Shown here: one piece after another, positions 34,680-44,664 of the stretch
Position numbering within the stretch: the first letter of the stretch is position 1
How the letters are laid out: each line of letters begins with the position of its first letter
From: Rhodospirillaceae bacterium
GTDB lineage: Bacteria > Pseudomonadota > Alphaproteobacteria > UBA8366 > Aestuariispiraceae
Assembly (NCBI GenBank): GCA_002709955.1
Contig: PAQY01000004.1
Coordinates: 105,247 to 169,246, forward strand
Direction of reading: 5' to 3'
DNA length: 64,000 nucleotides
Position numbers and translations under genes: made by a program
Notes under the pieces: generated by a model
What the model saw: only the letters and a program-made list of their open reading frames with translations
What the model was told of the DNA's origin: nothing
Databases searched by the model: none

Positions 34680-35948
34680 TCAGACAGCGCGCACAGCCTT
34701 AACGGCATGGACCAATCGGTCCGCATCTTCCATATCATTATAGATATAGGCCGACAGGCGCAGCCATAGGCGACGTTCAAAGGCCTGAATGTCGATTTCC
34801 AGATTATGATCCTTTCGGATCGTGGCGCGCAGGGCGTTGGCATTATCCTGCTTTGCCGGTCCATATCCTTCCGGCAGGGCCACTGTCATCATCGCCGCAG
34901 ACATGCTTTTGGGAATACCGGTATGGGTTCCCAATTGCCGGGCCACATGCTGCCCGGCCTCATAGGCCAACGTGTTGCAATAGGATCGGATCTGCTCCTC
35001 CCCATATAATGCCCGATACTCCAGTGCGGCTGGAATCGTCAGATAGGGGGTGAAATCCTTGGTGCCCGGCCAGTCAAAGGCGGGGACATAACCATCTGCG
35101 ATAAAATGGCTGATGGTTGTCGGGCGCAAATAGGCCTGGCGTTCTGCAACGGTCCATAAAAAAGCGGACCCACGCGGGGCCCCCATCCATTTGTGGCAAT
35201 TGCCCGTATACCAGGTCACGCCAAGGGATTCGATGTCCAGGTCCAGCATGGCCGGGGCATGGGCCCCATCCACCAATATATGAATGCCACGATCCCGACA
35301 TTCCGCTGCGATTTCAGCAACTGGCAGGATGCTGGCGGTTTTCGATGTCACGTGATCGATGACCAGCAATCGGGTGCGGGGCGATATTGCCGCCATGATC
35401 GTGTCCACGACGGTTTCAGCATCAATCATCGGGTAATCAATATGCACCGGGATCAAACGTGCATCAGCCCGATCACAGACGAATTCCAATGTCCGCATCA
35501 CCGCGCCATAGGTCAGGCTGGTGGTCAGGACCTCATCACCCGGGAACAGAACCAGGGAGCGCAGCACCGCATTGATCGCGGTTGTCGCATTGTCCTGAAA
35601 GACAATATCTTCGCCCTGGGCCCCGACATAATAGCCTAATATCTGGGCCGACGCGCGCAATTCCTGGGAAAGCTGGGACGTCATAAAGCTGGATGGCTGG
35701 CCCTCTATCTTCTCCCTCATGGCCTGGGCCGCATCCATCACGGGGCGCGCGGTTGCGCCATAGGCCCCATGATTGAGATAGGTCAGCCCATCCTTGAACA
35801 TAAAGTCTGAACGGGCATCGGCCCCAAACGCCTTATAAGATCCATCCCCCGCCAACTCTTGCGAGGCGGCATGCGTGCTGGTTTTGGGCGTCGCAGGCGT
35901 CCCGCGACTTTTTTGAGACTCATTATTTGGCGACAACAGGGCCATCAT
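34680..35948 (-). CDS. Class V aminotransferase (isopenicillin-N-epimerase-like)
   Basis: 422 residues, fold type I PLP enzyme. The likely PLP lysine is in WYTGNCHKWMGAP (about residue 234). Other family segments are FKDGLTYLNHGAYGA at the N-terminus, FQDNATTAINAVLRS for the phosphate cup, and HILVDGAHAPAM with the Asp that contacts the ring. This subgroup contains isopenicillin N epimerase, cysteine desulfurase-like and ergothioneine C-S lyase-like (EgtE) proteins; which reaction applies is not clear. The first 45 residues are poorly conserved, so a later start is possible. Confidence 0.8.
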   Translation of the reverse strand: MMALLSPNNESQKSRGTPATPKTSTHAASQELAGDGSYKAFGADARSDFMFKDGLTYLNHGAYGATARPVMDAAQAMREKIEGQPSSFMTSQLSQELRASAQILGYYVGAQGEDIVFQDNATTAINAVLRSLVLFPGDEVLTTSLTYGAVMRTLEFVCDRADARLIPVHIDYPMIDAETVVDTIMAAISPRTRLLVIDHVTSKTASILPVAEIAAECRDRGIHILVDGAHAPAMLDLDIESLGVTWYTGNCHKWMGAPRGSAFLWTVAERQAYLRPTTISHFIADGYVPAFDWPGTKDFTPYLTIPAALEYRALYGEEQIRSYCNTLAYEAGQHVARQLGTHTGIPKSMSAAMMTVALPEGYGPAKQDNANALRATIRKDHNLEIDIQAFERRLWLRLSAYIYNDMEDADRLVHAVKAVRAV

Positions 35949-36083
35949 CTTTCACAAAGAAAGTGGAACATCATGTAAATGAAGAAAAAGTGTCATCTTG
36001 CCAAGGCGCTGCGTCAAGCCGTAAACCAAATTTTTTTAAGGCCTCTGGTCGGATTAACTATCACGACCTGTCCACAAAACCCG

Positions 36084-38174
36084 TCAGCGGGCTTCCCGAT
36101 ACCAGCTCATCGCCATCAATCCAGCGGCGGTCAGGAACAAGACCCAACCCGGAATCATCGGAACGGAATCCAGACCCACAACGGTATAGTCCTTGTTTTC
36201 GACAAGCCCGATCCATCCCGATCCACCCGTGGGCCGTCCTTTTGCAACACGCCGTATCTGAGGGGGGGCCCCGTCCGCCAGCCAATGCAGCCGCCCGCCA
36301 CTATCCGCCACAGGTTGTTTCAGGATCGCATCGGTTGCAACCAGATCAGCAAATTCCAGGGAGTTTAAAGCCCCCGCCGCCGTGCGCACCGTGCGCCCCC
36401 CTTGCGAGATTTCAAACAAGCCACTTTGCGTCAGGGGAATGGCTTGGGCATACAACCCTTCTGAGAGCCGCTGTAACGGGACATCCACGGTACTGCCATC
36501 TGGGCGCACAACTTCCGCAACGGGTGGCTGGTCCTGTTCTTCCAGCGTGCGCATGCGAATTTCCAACTGATCCTCGGTGGCAACGGCCTTCAGGTCTTCT
36601 TCTTCCAGTTCCGGTTCTTTCATCAGCCAGTGGGCCAAGCGGCGCAGCAGTTCCGCATGGGGGCCGCCGCCATCATATCCCCGCGCCCACAGCCAGATCT
36701 GGTCGCTGCTGATCTGGGCGACGCGCCCATCGCCCACACGGTCCAGCGTGATCAAGGGCTGATCCCCGATTCCTGTCATGATGACATCCCCGGATCGTTG
36801 CGTGACATCGATCTGACGCAACCATTCCCCCCAACCAGGACCGGAAGAGGCGGCGTTCTGGTCTGGACCATCCGGCAGGCCTGCCGTGACCGGGTGGCGC
36901 AGTCCCATTTCCGTCACCTGTGGCTTGAAGGCCTGTTCTGAAACCCCACCGCGTGGCTCCAGCGGCAGGATATCGCCCAGGGGCGTGCGATACAGGCTGA
37001 ATGGGCCCGCAAACCCGGGTCCAGCCGCATCCAATAATGCCCCGCCATTGCGCACATAATCGACAATATTGCCCAGATACAGGGTGGGCAGAACCCCGCG
37101 CCGGCGATAGCTGTCAAACACGATCAAATCGAAATCATTCAGCTTCACCTCAAACAATTCCCGTGTGGGGAAGGCGATCAGCGACAATTCATCAATCGGG
37201 GTGCCATCCTGCTTTTCCGGCGGGCGCAGGATCGTGAAATGCACCAGATCGACCGACGGATCGGATTTCAACAGGTTACGCCAGGTCCGCTCCCCCGGAT
37301 GGGGTTCACCGCTGACCAACAAAACCCGCAGCCGGTCCCGCACGCCATTGATCGACAGAACCGCGCTGTTATTGACCGTCGACAATTCACCGGGCAATTC
37401 CGGCACCGTCAGTTCGACGATGGATGCCCCGCGATGATCCAACGACAGCGTCACTGTCACATCCTGGTTGAAGGGCAAACGTTCAATCCGCTGTCCAACC
37501 CCATCGACCAGCATTGTCGGGCGAATGGTTTCCCCAGGCCCAACGGTCGGGTCGGAAATCCGCAGGGTCAGTTCCAGCGGCTCATCCACCACCCCGAAGC
37601 TGGGGGCCTTTACAATCTGCAGCCGACGGTCCGGCGTATTGCGCGCGCCATCGATCAGAGCATGCAGCGGGCCGGGCGGCAGGCTGGCCAGTTCCTGGGG
37701 ATCATGAATCTGCCCATCCGTGATCAGGATCGCACCGGCATACCGCCGTGCTGGCACATCCGCCAGCGCGTCGCGCGTCGCCTCGACAACCCGCGTTCCC
37801 TGTGCACTGTCCTGAACGGTGCTATGCCGCAGCACGACACGCCGGACCTCCAGAGAGGGGGCAAATTGTGCCAATTGCGCCTGAACCGCTTCCGCGGCGG
37901 CGCGGGTTTCTTCCAATCGCCCAACGGCGCTTTGGGACGGGGTTTCATCAACGATCAACAGCGCGACATCGGGATTTAACTCTCTGCGTTCCTGCAACAG
38001 CGCCGGATTGGCAAGGCCTAACAGCAACAGCGCCGCCAACCCCGCCCGAAACAGGGTTCCCGGCATCTGACGGACCAGCAACCATCCAAACATCAGGATG
38101 GCGACAGCCGCCAGGACCAGCAGGCCCCAGACCGGCAGATAGGGCGCAAAGGCGATGGAATATCCCGTCATCAT
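36084..38174 (-). CDS. Large membrane protein of the MoxR-DUF58 operon (GATase-like domain)
   Basis: 696 residues. Two N-terminal membrane segments (LPVWGLLVLAAVAILMFGWLL, FRAGLAALLLLGLANPALL), a long extracytoplasmic part with a VWA/amidotransferase-like region (VALLIVDETPSQSA, then NGGALLDAAGPGFAG), and a final membrane helix (MIPGWVLFLTAAGLMAM). No cysteine nucleophile is apparent in the amidotransferase-like fold. It follows the DUF4159 gene with a TAG-GG-ATG junction and so is probably translationally coupled. These proteins accompany MoxR ATPases and are thought to act in envelope protein assembly; the precise role is unknown. Confidence 0.7.
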   Translation of the reverse strand: MMTGYSIAFAPYLPVWGLLVLAAVAILMFGWLLVRQMPGTLFRAGLAALLLLGLANPALLQERRELNPDVALLIVDETPSQSAVGRLEETRAAAEAVQAQLAQFAPSLEVRRVVLRHSTVQDSAQGTRVVEATRDALADVPARRYAGAILITDGQIHDPQELASLPPGPLHALIDGARNTPDRRLQIVKAPSFGVVDEPLELTLRISDPTVGPGETIRPTMLVDGVGQRIERLPFNQDVTVTLSLDHRGASIVELTVPELPGELSTVNNSAVLSINGVRDRLRVLLVSGEPHPGERTWRNLLKSDPSVDLVHFTILRPPEKQDGTPIDELSLIAFPTRELFEVKLNDFDLIVFDSYRRRGVLPTLYLGNIVDYVRNGGALLDAAGPGFAGPFSLYRTPLGDILPLEPRGGVSEQAFKPQVTEMGLRHPVTAGLPDGPDQNAASSGPGWGEWLRQIDVTQRSGDVIMTGIGDQPLITLDRVGDGRVAQISSDQIWLWARGYDGGGPHAELLRRLAHWLMKEPELEEEDLKAVATEDQLEIRMRTLEEQDQPPVAEVVRPDGSTVDVPLQRLSEGLYAQAIPLTQSGLFEISQGGRTVRTAAGALNSLEFADLVATDAILKQPVADSGGRLHWLADGAPPQIRRVAKGRPTGGSGWIGLVENKDYTVVGLDSVPMIPGWVLFLTAAGLMAMSWYREAR

Positions 38175-38176
38175 CC

Positions 38177-40897
38177 CTATTGCCCCAATCGTTCCAGAAT
38201 GGACGGGATATGCACCTGATCGGCCTTGTAATTGCCAGTCAGGGTGTACATCACCAGATTAACGCCAAAGCGATAGGCCATTTCTCGGCGACGGTCGTCT
38301 TCGCCCCCGATGGCAAACATCGGTCGGCCCGATTCTTCTATCGCCCAGGCGGATGCCCAATCGGCATCCCCGACCACGACCGGCGAGACGCCGTCATTGC
38401 TGGCCGTCGCCCCGGTTTCGACCCAGACCGTTCCGCCTTCCCATCGACCGGGGAATTCCTGTAACAGATAGAAACTGCGGGTTAGGACATGTTCCGGGGA
38501 CACCGCCGCGATCTGGGGAATGTTCAATTGGCGCGCCAAACGCCGCAACATATCGGAACTGGCGGTCAGCCCCCCACCGGATACCTGACCATTCCGGGTA
38601 TCAAACAGGATCATCCCACCGGTTGCCATGAATCGATTGATACGATCTGCTGTCGGCGCAGTGATCCCCTGTTGATCATCGGAAATCGGCCAGTACAACA
38701 GCGGATAAAACGCCAATTCGTCGCGGTTGATGTCAACACCCACCGGATCGCCCGCCTCCACCGCTGTGCGCTGGCGCAGGATTTCCGACAAGCCACGCAA
38801 ACCAGCCGCGCTGATGCGATCAATTTCTGCGTCACCGGTAATGACATAGGCCAAGGTCGTGCTCAACGCGCCGCTTGGAACCGATTGCGCCGGGGCCGGA
38901 TGGGGCGCGCCCATCCATAAAACGCCAAACATCAGGGCAACAGTCACCGGTCCGCCCCGCCGGGGCAGGGATGCAAAACCCCGCAGGAACATGGTCACCA
39001 CCGTATCCAGGAAAACCAGAAACAGCGCCGCCAACAACAGATAGGGTGCCAATGCCTGTTCTTCCTCTTTCTCAAACCCCAGCTGCACAGCCCCTTGGGG
39101 AAGGGTGGAGAGCGGGGTCAAATCCGTGACGCGGGGTCCCAGATTGACCGCCACACGAATTGCCTGGCTGCCATAAAATCCAGGCGGCGTTGCGGCGGAA
39201 ACCTGCACGGTGTCTAATGCTTCAACATCCAGCGGCCGGGCGGAATTGGGCGGATCCGTCAGGCGACCAAAACCATCCAACATGCGATAGGGCGGGGCCA
39301 GACCTTGATCGCTGGCGGCATCATGAACCCCCCGCCCCAAACTGCTGAGCCGTTCCAGCATGCTGACAAAAAGGCCAGACAAGGCCATGTTCGACCAATC
39401 CGTATTGGCGGTTGTATGAACCAGGACCAGCCATCCCTGCCCACGCTTTTCTGCGGTTACCAAGGGCGTGTCATCGGCCAGCCGCAGCCAGGTCTTGTCA
39501 TCAAGATCCAGTGAGGGTTCGGCCAGAACCTGCCGGGAAATCGTCACATCTTTGGGAATTGAGATACCAGCCAATGGGCCATCCGGATTGACGCGCCCGA
39601 TACGGGCGGGTTCGCTCCACGCCATCGCGCCGGACAATTGCCGCCCGCCACTGCGCAGTGTCACCGGGATAAGAGGATCATCCACAGCAGCGGCCAGCCG
39701 CTGACCGGCAAACCGGATCAACATGCCACCCGTTTCGATCCAATCATCCAGGGCACCACTGTCCTCATTCTCCAACACAGTCTCATCCGGCAACAACAGA
39801 ACGGATTGTGGTGCCTTCAGCAAGACACCCAGGGGCCCGCGATCAATTGTCCCCAAGGGGCGCAAGGCACGGTCCAGAAAATACACTTCCGATAACAGCG
39901 GCAAGGCCTCCCGATTGCCGATATCTGCAATGATACCAATCGGTCGGCGGCTCCAGCGTTCATCCAGCAAGGCGGTGGCCCCAACACCGGGCCGGTCTTC
40001 AAGGCTCAAACGCGCAATGCTGTTCCTAAGCTCTACCGGCAGGGTCAGGGTTGCCTGTGTTTCCGTTTCCCCGGCAGCAAACACAGCCTCCTGTCGGAAC
40101 AGGGGCCGGTCATCATCCCCAAAGGCCAGGACCGCGACACTCGCTTCCGCCTGTGCCGCCGGTCGCCGAAGGGTGACCACCAGCGCAGAATCCCCGCGGG
40201 CGGGCGGGTCGATCACCATCGGTCCTAAAGACAGATCAGGCGTCAACACCGTCATCGGACCCAAGGCTGACAGGGCGTTGGTGAAATCTACCGTCTCCTT
40301 TGTCTCTAACCCATTGGAAAACCAGAAAACATCGCCCCGCACATTTTCACCCTGCAAGGCCTGAACCGCATTGGTCATTGCCATGCGATCCACCGGCCAA
40401 GGCTTGGGCGTCAGGGCGGCGATCACTTCCTGCGCATCACGGGCAGAAAACAGTCGATGCGGTTCCAGAGGATTCCCATCCGCAGGCGGGGCCCCCAGGA
40501 TCACATGCACAGGGCGATTGGCCCGATCTGCGGTTTGCAGAAGGGCCGCAGCCCGATCCAACCGATTTTGCCATTCGGGTGCCGCCGCCCAGCCATCATC
40601 CATTACCAGGATAATCGGCCCGTCCCCTGTTAAATCCCAGTCTGGATTCAGCACCGGTCGCGCCGCTGTCGCAATCACCAGCGCCGCAATCGACAGGCGC
40701 AACAGCGTCATCCACCAGGGCGCTGATCGGGGTGTCGTTTCCTCCCCCTTCAATCCGAACAAAAGCCGGATCGCGGGAAAGCGAATGCGCTTTGGCGACG
40801 GCGGCATCAACCGCAGCAGAAGCCATAATACCGGCAGAATAGCGACCCCCAGCAACATCCAGGGCGCGGTAAAGGCTAAGGGGCCAAGGCTTAACAT
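38177..40897 (-). CDS. DUF4159 protein with BatA-like N-terminus
   Basis: 906 residues from the ATG at 40897, ten bases behind GGAGG; the longer frame to 41005 overlaps the preceding gene and is rejected. The N-terminus (FTAPWMLLGVAILPVLWLLLR, then RIRFPAIRLLF) is that of BatA/aerotolerance proteins. A VWA-like region follows (IILVMDDGWAA), a membrane helix near residue 640 (LLAALFLVFLDTVVTMFL), and a C-terminal DUF4159 domain with LLYWPISDDQQG and GGMILFDTRNG. The operon order MoxR, DUF58, this gene, membrane protein is widespread in alphaproteobacteria. Cell-envelope location is expected. Confidence 0.85.
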   Translation of the reverse strand: MLSLGPLAFTAPWMLLGVAILPVLWLLLRLMPPSPKRIRFPAIRLLFGLKGEETTPRSAPWWMTLLRLSIAALVIATAARPVLNPDWDLTGDGPIILVMDDGWAAAPEWQNRLDRAAALLQTADRANRPVHVILGAPPADGNPLEPHRLFSARDAQEVIAALTPKPWPVDRMAMTNAVQALQGENVRGDVFWFSNGLETKETVDFTNALSALGPMTVLTPDLSLGPMVIDPPARGDSALVVTLRRPAAQAEASVAVLAFGDDDRPLFRQEAVFAAGETETQATLTLPVELRNSIARLSLEDRPGVGATALLDERWSRRPIGIIADIGNREALPLLSEVYFLDRALRPLGTIDRGPLGVLLKAPQSVLLLPDETVLENEDSGALDDWIETGGMLIRFAGQRLAAAVDDPLIPVTLRSGGRQLSGAMAWSEPARIGRVNPDGPLAGISIPKDVTISRQVLAEPSLDLDDKTWLRLADDTPLVTAEKRGQGWLVLVHTTANTDWSNMALSGLFVSMLERLSSLGRGVHDAASDQGLAPPYRMLDGFGRLTDPPNSARPLDVEALDTVQVSAATPPGFYGSQAIRVAVNLGPRVTDLTPLSTLPQGAVQLGFEKEEEQALAPYLLLAALFLVFLDTVVTMFLRGFASLPRRGGPVTVALMFGVLWMGAPHPAPAQSVPSGALSTTLAYVITGDAEIDRISAAGLRGLSEILRQRTAVEAGDPVGVDINRDELAFYPLLYWPISDDQQGITAPTADRINRFMATGGMILFDTRNGQVSGGGLTASSDMLRRLARQLNIPQIAAVSPEHVLTRSFYLLQEFPGRWEGGTVWVETGATASNDGVSPVVVGDADWASAWAIEESGRPMFAIGGEDDRRREMAYRFGVNLVMYTLTGNYKADQVHIPSILERLGQ

Positions 40898-40905
40898 CTG
40901 TGCCG

Positions 40906-41820
40906 CTACCTCCGTCCTGTATTCAAGGCATGGGACAGCGCGATATAGATCGCCATCATGGCCTGTTCCGGGGACCGATCCGTATGATGCACCAACAGAT
41001 CCCATCCGGCGGCCCGCGCGGCGTGTCGAATGGCGTCGCGATGCGCACCCAATCTGTTTTGATAGGACGGGCGCAATGTTTCGACCTTTTCTGCGATGAA
41101 TTCGCCCTCTTCCTCCATTCCCAGAAAGCGGGCGCGCCCGGCGAATGGCAAGGTTTCTTCCGCAGGGTCCAGCACCTGAACGGCCAGGCCCCGAACCCGT
41201 TGTTCTGCAAATTCCGCAAATCGCTTTTCCCAGGCCTCTACAGGCCCCAGAAAATCACTGAATAAGAGGCCCTGGCTGTATTTCGGCAAATCGACAGAAG
41301 GCGGCAGACCGCTGTGATCTTGCGGCATTGCATAAAAACGCTCCGCCATGGAGCGCAGGCTCAACCGTCCCCCGCTGGCGCGCCTGTCCAGGCCCAGCAG
41401 TCCCAAACGCTCCCCCCCGCGCAACAGGGCGGCACTGCTGGCCAACAGCAATAATGCCGCGCGCGCCGCCTTTGTCGATCGATTGGGGGAGGATTGATAG
41501 TGCATTGAGGCACTGTGATCCGCCCACAGCCAAACGCTTTGGGACGCCTCCCATTCAGTTTCGCGCAGATATAAATCATCAGACCGCGCAGACCGACGCC
41601 AATCAATGGAATGGGCGGAATCATGGGGGGCGTAAGGTCTGTATTGCCAAAAGGTTTCACCCGTCCCGATGCGTCGCCTGCCATGAACCCCCTGTGCCAC
41701 CGTGGCGGCCACCCGTTCTGCCGCAATCAATAGCGGGGGCAACCCCTCCCCAATCGCCTCAGCCCGCGCGACGCGGTCTGCCGACGTGACTGGAATTGGG
41801 GGGGTGGGTGCAGCGTTCAT
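40906..41820 (-). CDS. DUF58 domain protein
   Basis: 304 residues from the ATG at 41820, five bases after the moxR stop; a longer start at 41883 would overlap moxR by 59 bases. The signature GTGETFWQYRPYAPHDSAHSI with DWRRSARSDDLYLRE is the DUF58 core. It is followed by a degenerate VWA-type half with VWLWADHSASMH, which keeps the DxSxS-like metal site in altered form. DUF58 proteins work with MoxR ATPases in maturation of membrane or secreted complexes. Neighbours on both sides are on the same strand and nearly contiguous. Confidence 0.88.
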   Translation of the reverse strand: MNAAPTPPIPVTSADRVARAEAIGEGLPPLLIAAERVAATVAQGVHGRRRIGTGETFWQYRPYAPHDSAHSIDWRRSARSDDLYLRETEWEASQSVWLWADHSASMHYQSSPNRSTKAARAALLLLASSAALLRGGERLGLLGLDRRASGGRLSLRSMAERFYAMPQDHSGLPPSVDLPKYSQGLLFSDFLGPVEAWEKRFAEFAEQRVRGLAVQVLDPAEETLPFAGRARFLGMEEEGEFIAEKVETLRPSYQNRLGAHRDAIRHAARAAGWDLLVHHTDRSPEQAMMAIYIALSHALNTGRR

Positions 41821-41824
41821 CGTC

Positions 41825-42862
41825 TCAGACGCTCGCCTCAACCAGGGCGTCAATGGTGGTGTCGATGTCATGGCCTTCGGCACGGGCGGCGAAATTTAAT
41901 GCCATGCGATGCCGCAGAACAGGCTTTGCCAGGGCAACGACATCATCACCAGACGGGGCGAGACGCCCCTGAAGCAGCGCGCGCGCCCGACAGGCCAGCA
42001 TCAGGGCCTGACTGGCACGGGGTCCCGGACCCCAGGAAACCCGTTCCCGCACGATATCCAGATCCGTGGTTTCTGGCCGACCGGAGCGCACCAGCCGTAG
42101 AATCGCATCCACGACGCCTTCGCCAACCGGCACCTGGCGCGTTAAGGATTGCGCATGGGATAACTGATCGGCGCTTAACTTGACTTCCACACTGGCCAGG
42201 GTGATCCCGGTCGTCTTCAGCACGATTTCCCGTTCCGACGCCAAATCCGGATAGTCGATCTGAATCTGGCACAAAAAGCGGTCCAGCTGTGCCTCTGGCA
42301 AGGGATAGGTGCCTTCCTGCTCAATCGGGTTCTGAGTTGCCAGCACATGAAACGGGCGGGGCAGATGGTGGGTATGACCCGCGACCGTCACCGTATTTTC
42401 CTGCATCGCCTGCAACAGGGCAGACTGGGTTCGGGGGCTGGCGCGGTTGATTTCATCGCCCATCAGCAATTGCGTAAAGATCGGGCCGGGCAGAAAGCGA
42501 AAACTGCGTTTGCCTTTCTCATCCTCTTCCAACACTTCCGAGCCCAGGATATCGGCTGGCATCAGATCCGGGGTGAATTGAATGCGGCGCGATTGCAGTC
42601 CCAGGACCTTGCTTAAGGTTTCAACCAGCAATGTCTTGCCCAAGCCCGGCACACCAACCAGCAGACCATGCCCACCCGCCAAAACAGTGGTAAGCACCTG
42701 ATCGACCACCTGATCCTGGCCAAAGAAAACCCGGCCAACCTGTTCACGCACCGCTGATAAGTGTTCGGCCACCTGTTCCATGTCCTGCATCAGAACCTGG
42801 GCACCTGCGGCAGCGGAGGCTTTTGCGGCAGCAGATGTGCTGGACTCAAAATTCTGTGTCAC
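41825..42862 (-). CDS. MoxR-type AAA+ ATPase
   Basis: 345 residues from a GTG at 42862 behind AAGGGAGAC; a TTG at 42886 or an ATG at 42790 are alternatives. Walker A is GVPGLGKTLL, Walker B region LLMGDEINRASPRTQ, sensor 1 HVLATQNPIEQEGTYPLPEAQ, and the arginine finger region LDRFL. These are diagnostic for MoxR chaperone-like ATPases, which help fold or insert cofactors in partner proteins with VWA domains. It heads a four-gene operon with DUF58 and two BatA-like proteins. The substrate complex is unknown. Confidence 0.92.
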   Translation of the reverse strand: MTQNFESSTSAAAKASAAAGAQVLMQDMEQVAEHLSAVREQVGRVFFGQDQVVDQVLTTVLAGGHGLLVGVPGLGKTLLVETLSKVLGLQSRRIQFTPDLMPADILGSEVLEEDEKGKRSFRFLPGPIFTQLLMGDEINRASPRTQSALLQAMQENTVTVAGHTHHLPRPFHVLATQNPIEQEGTYPLPEAQLDRFLCQIQIDYPDLASEREIVLKTTGITLASVEVKLSADQLSHAQSLTRQVPVGEGVVDAILRLVRSGRPETTDLDIVRERVSWGPGPRASQALMLACRARALLQGRLAPSGDDVVALAKPVLRHRMALNFAARAEGHDIDTTIDALVEASV

Positions 42863-43090
42863 CTTGATGTCTCCCTTATGCGACAAAGCAGGACCGGTCT
42901 CTCAGACAGTGCCAAAGGCACACAAAGATTGCCATGACTTTCCCAAATCAAATTTCCCTGTCGCGGCTTGCCTTTAACACTGTGCTCTTAACACTACGTA
43001 ATAATAGGCATGATGGTTTCCCGGTGTCGGCATTTCACGCCATACTGTAAACCGTCATCTGCCACCTTAAACAAAGCTGAGGTTCTGACC

Positions 43091-43669
43091 ATGCCGAAAC
43101 AAGGGGCCCCCCGCAAATCTCTCAAGGAATTGATGAGAACCGGTGAAGGGTTGAGCGGGTTCGACTGGCCGGAAACCTATCGTGATTTCGACATCGCGAT
43201 CCTGAGAGACGGCACCTGGACCTATCAGGGCGATCCGATCCGGCGGCAAAAGCTGTGTCAGCTCTTTGCCACGGTCCTGCAACGCGATGAGGCCGGTCAA
43301 TACTGGCTGGTCACACCGGGGGAGCGGGGTCGCATCACGGTGGAAGACGCCCCCTTTACTGCGGTCGAAATGCGGGAAGATCACGATCAGCAGGGGCGTA
43401 AAACCCTGTCCTTCCGAACGAATCTGGATTACTGGGTAACGGCGGGAGAGGGTCACGCCATACGGGTTACCGAAAATCCTGAAACCGGGGAACCCGCACC
43501 CTATATTGAGGTAAGGGACGGGCTGGATGCGTTGATCCTGCGACCCATCTTTTATGATCTGGTCGCCCGGGCCGAGGAAATTCCCGTTTCAGGCGGCATC
43601 GCCCTGGAAATTGAAAGCGCGGGCAGTCGTTTCTGCCTGGGGCGCGTTCCAGAGGCCGCCGCTGATTAA
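43091..43669 (+). CDS. DUF1285 family protein
   Basis: 192 residues from the ATG at 43091, eight bases behind GAGG; the longer frame from 43010 is not conserved. The conserved segments are FDIAILRDGTWTYQGDPIRR, YWLVTPGERGRI and EDAPFTAVEM, with LILRPIFYDLV near the end. DUF1285 is a small beta-rich family without assigned function. It is followed 14 bases later by the Nudix gene and then the CCA-adding enzyme, an order that recurs in alphaproteobacteria, and it stands divergent from the MoxR operon. Confidence 0.85.
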   Translation: MPKQGAPRKSLKELMRTGEGLSGFDWPETYRDFDIAILRDGTWTYQGDPIRRQKLCQLFATVLQRDEAGQYWLVTPGERGRITVEDAPFTAVEMREDHDQQGRKTLSFRTNLDYWVTAGEGHAIRVTENPETGEPAPYIEVRDGLDALILRPIFYDLVARAEEIPVSGGIALEIESAGSRFCLGRVPEAAAD

Positions 43670-43683
43670 GAGTTGAGGACCGA

Positions 43684-44325
43684 ATGGATATTTTGAGTAT
43701 CGAAGAACGTTTGCGCCACGCCATGCTGAAGACGCCGCCACCGCGCGGGGATTCTGATTTGAACCCCGGTATGCGCCCCTTGCGCCCGGATCTGATTGAT
43801 GCCGCCGTCCTGATCCCATTGATCCAAAGAGACGAAGGCCCGACCGTCCTGTTGACCCGTCGCACCGCGCATTTGCGCGATCACGGGGGGCAGATCGCTT
43901 TTCCCGGTGGGCGTCGCGACCTGACAGATGCAAGCCTGATCGAAACAGCACTGCGTGAGACAGAGGAAGAAGTCGCCATCGCCCGCCATCAGGTTCAGGT
44001 CCTGGGCCAAATGGTTCCCTATGTCACCCGCACCGGTTATACCGTCACACCGGTCATTGGCAGCATCAATCCCCCCATTACGCCGCGCCCCGAACCCCGG
44101 GAAGTGGATGAGATTTTTGAAGTCCCCTTACATTTCCTGCTGAACCGCGCCAATCATCAGCGCCATTCACAGGAAGTGGCTGGCGTCAAACGCCACTTCT
44201 ATGCCATTCCTTTTGGGAATTTCTATATCTGGGGTGCCACCGCTGGCATGATCGTCAATCTGACCGACATTCTGGAAACTGTTGCCGAAGAAGTTATGGA
44301 CGATACCGTTTCCAACATCGTGTGA
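43684..44325 (+). CDS. Nudix hydrolase, CoA pyrophosphatase type (NudL-like)
   Basis: 213 residues. The Nudix box reads GGRRDLTDASLIETALRETEEEV: the REtxEEv core is intact and the first acid is Asp rather than Glu, as is common in the CoA-cleaving group. Upstream VLLTRRTAHLRDHGGQIAFP contains the NuCoA-like LRxHxGQxxFPGG pattern. Expected activity is cleavage of CoA or acyl-CoA to phosphopantetheine and 3',5'-ADP. The RBS GAGG lies six bases before the start. It forms a compact cluster with DUF1285, DUF6111 and cca. Confidence 0.9.
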   Translation: MDILSIEERLRHAMLKTPPPRGDSDLNPGMRPLRPDLIDAAVLIPLIQRDEGPTVLLTRRTAHLRDHGGQIAFPGGRRDLTDASLIETALRETEEEVAIARHQVQVLGQMVPYVTRTGYTVTPVIGSINPPITPRPEPREVDEIFEVPLHFLLNRANHQRHSQEVAGVKRHFYAIPFGNFYIWGATAGMIVNLTDILETVAEEVMDDTVSNIV

Positions 44326-44355
44326 CGACACCACACAAAAAGGAGTTTACCGGGT

Positions 44356-44664
44356 ATGACCCGCACCATTATCTCCATCCTTATCCCCTTCATCGCACCC
44401 TTTATTCTGTATGCGATCTGGGCATGGTTCACCAACCGCAAGAAAGAAGCCCTGGCCGATGGGAAACCCCTGGCAAGCTGGCAAACTTGGCCCTGGGCGA
44501 TCCTGTTTTCCGTCGGCAGTGTTCTGGCGACGGCCACATTGGTCATCCTGTTTTTCTTTGGTGAACCGATACAGGAAGGGCGCTGGGTTCCCCCGACCGT
44601 GGTGAATGGTGAAATGGTCCCCGGCCATTATGAGCCGATCCCACGGCCCCCCACCGATGACTAG
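44356..44664 (+). CDS. DUF6111 family small membrane protein
   Basis: 102 residues with two membrane segments (IISILIPFIAPFILYAIWAWF, WAILFSVGSVLATATLVILFF) and a short Pro-rich C-terminus (VPGHYEPIPRPP). This matches DUF6111, a family limited to alphaproteobacteria, of unknown role. The stop overlaps the start of cca by eight bases, so the two are translated together, as often seen. AAGGAG lies somewhat far (about 13 bases) before the ATG. Confidence 0.8.
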   Translation: MTRTIISILIPFIAPFILYAIWAWFTNRKKEALADGKPLASWQTWPWAILFSVGSVLATATLVILFFFGEPIQEGRWVPPTVVNGEMVPGHYEPIPRPPTDD

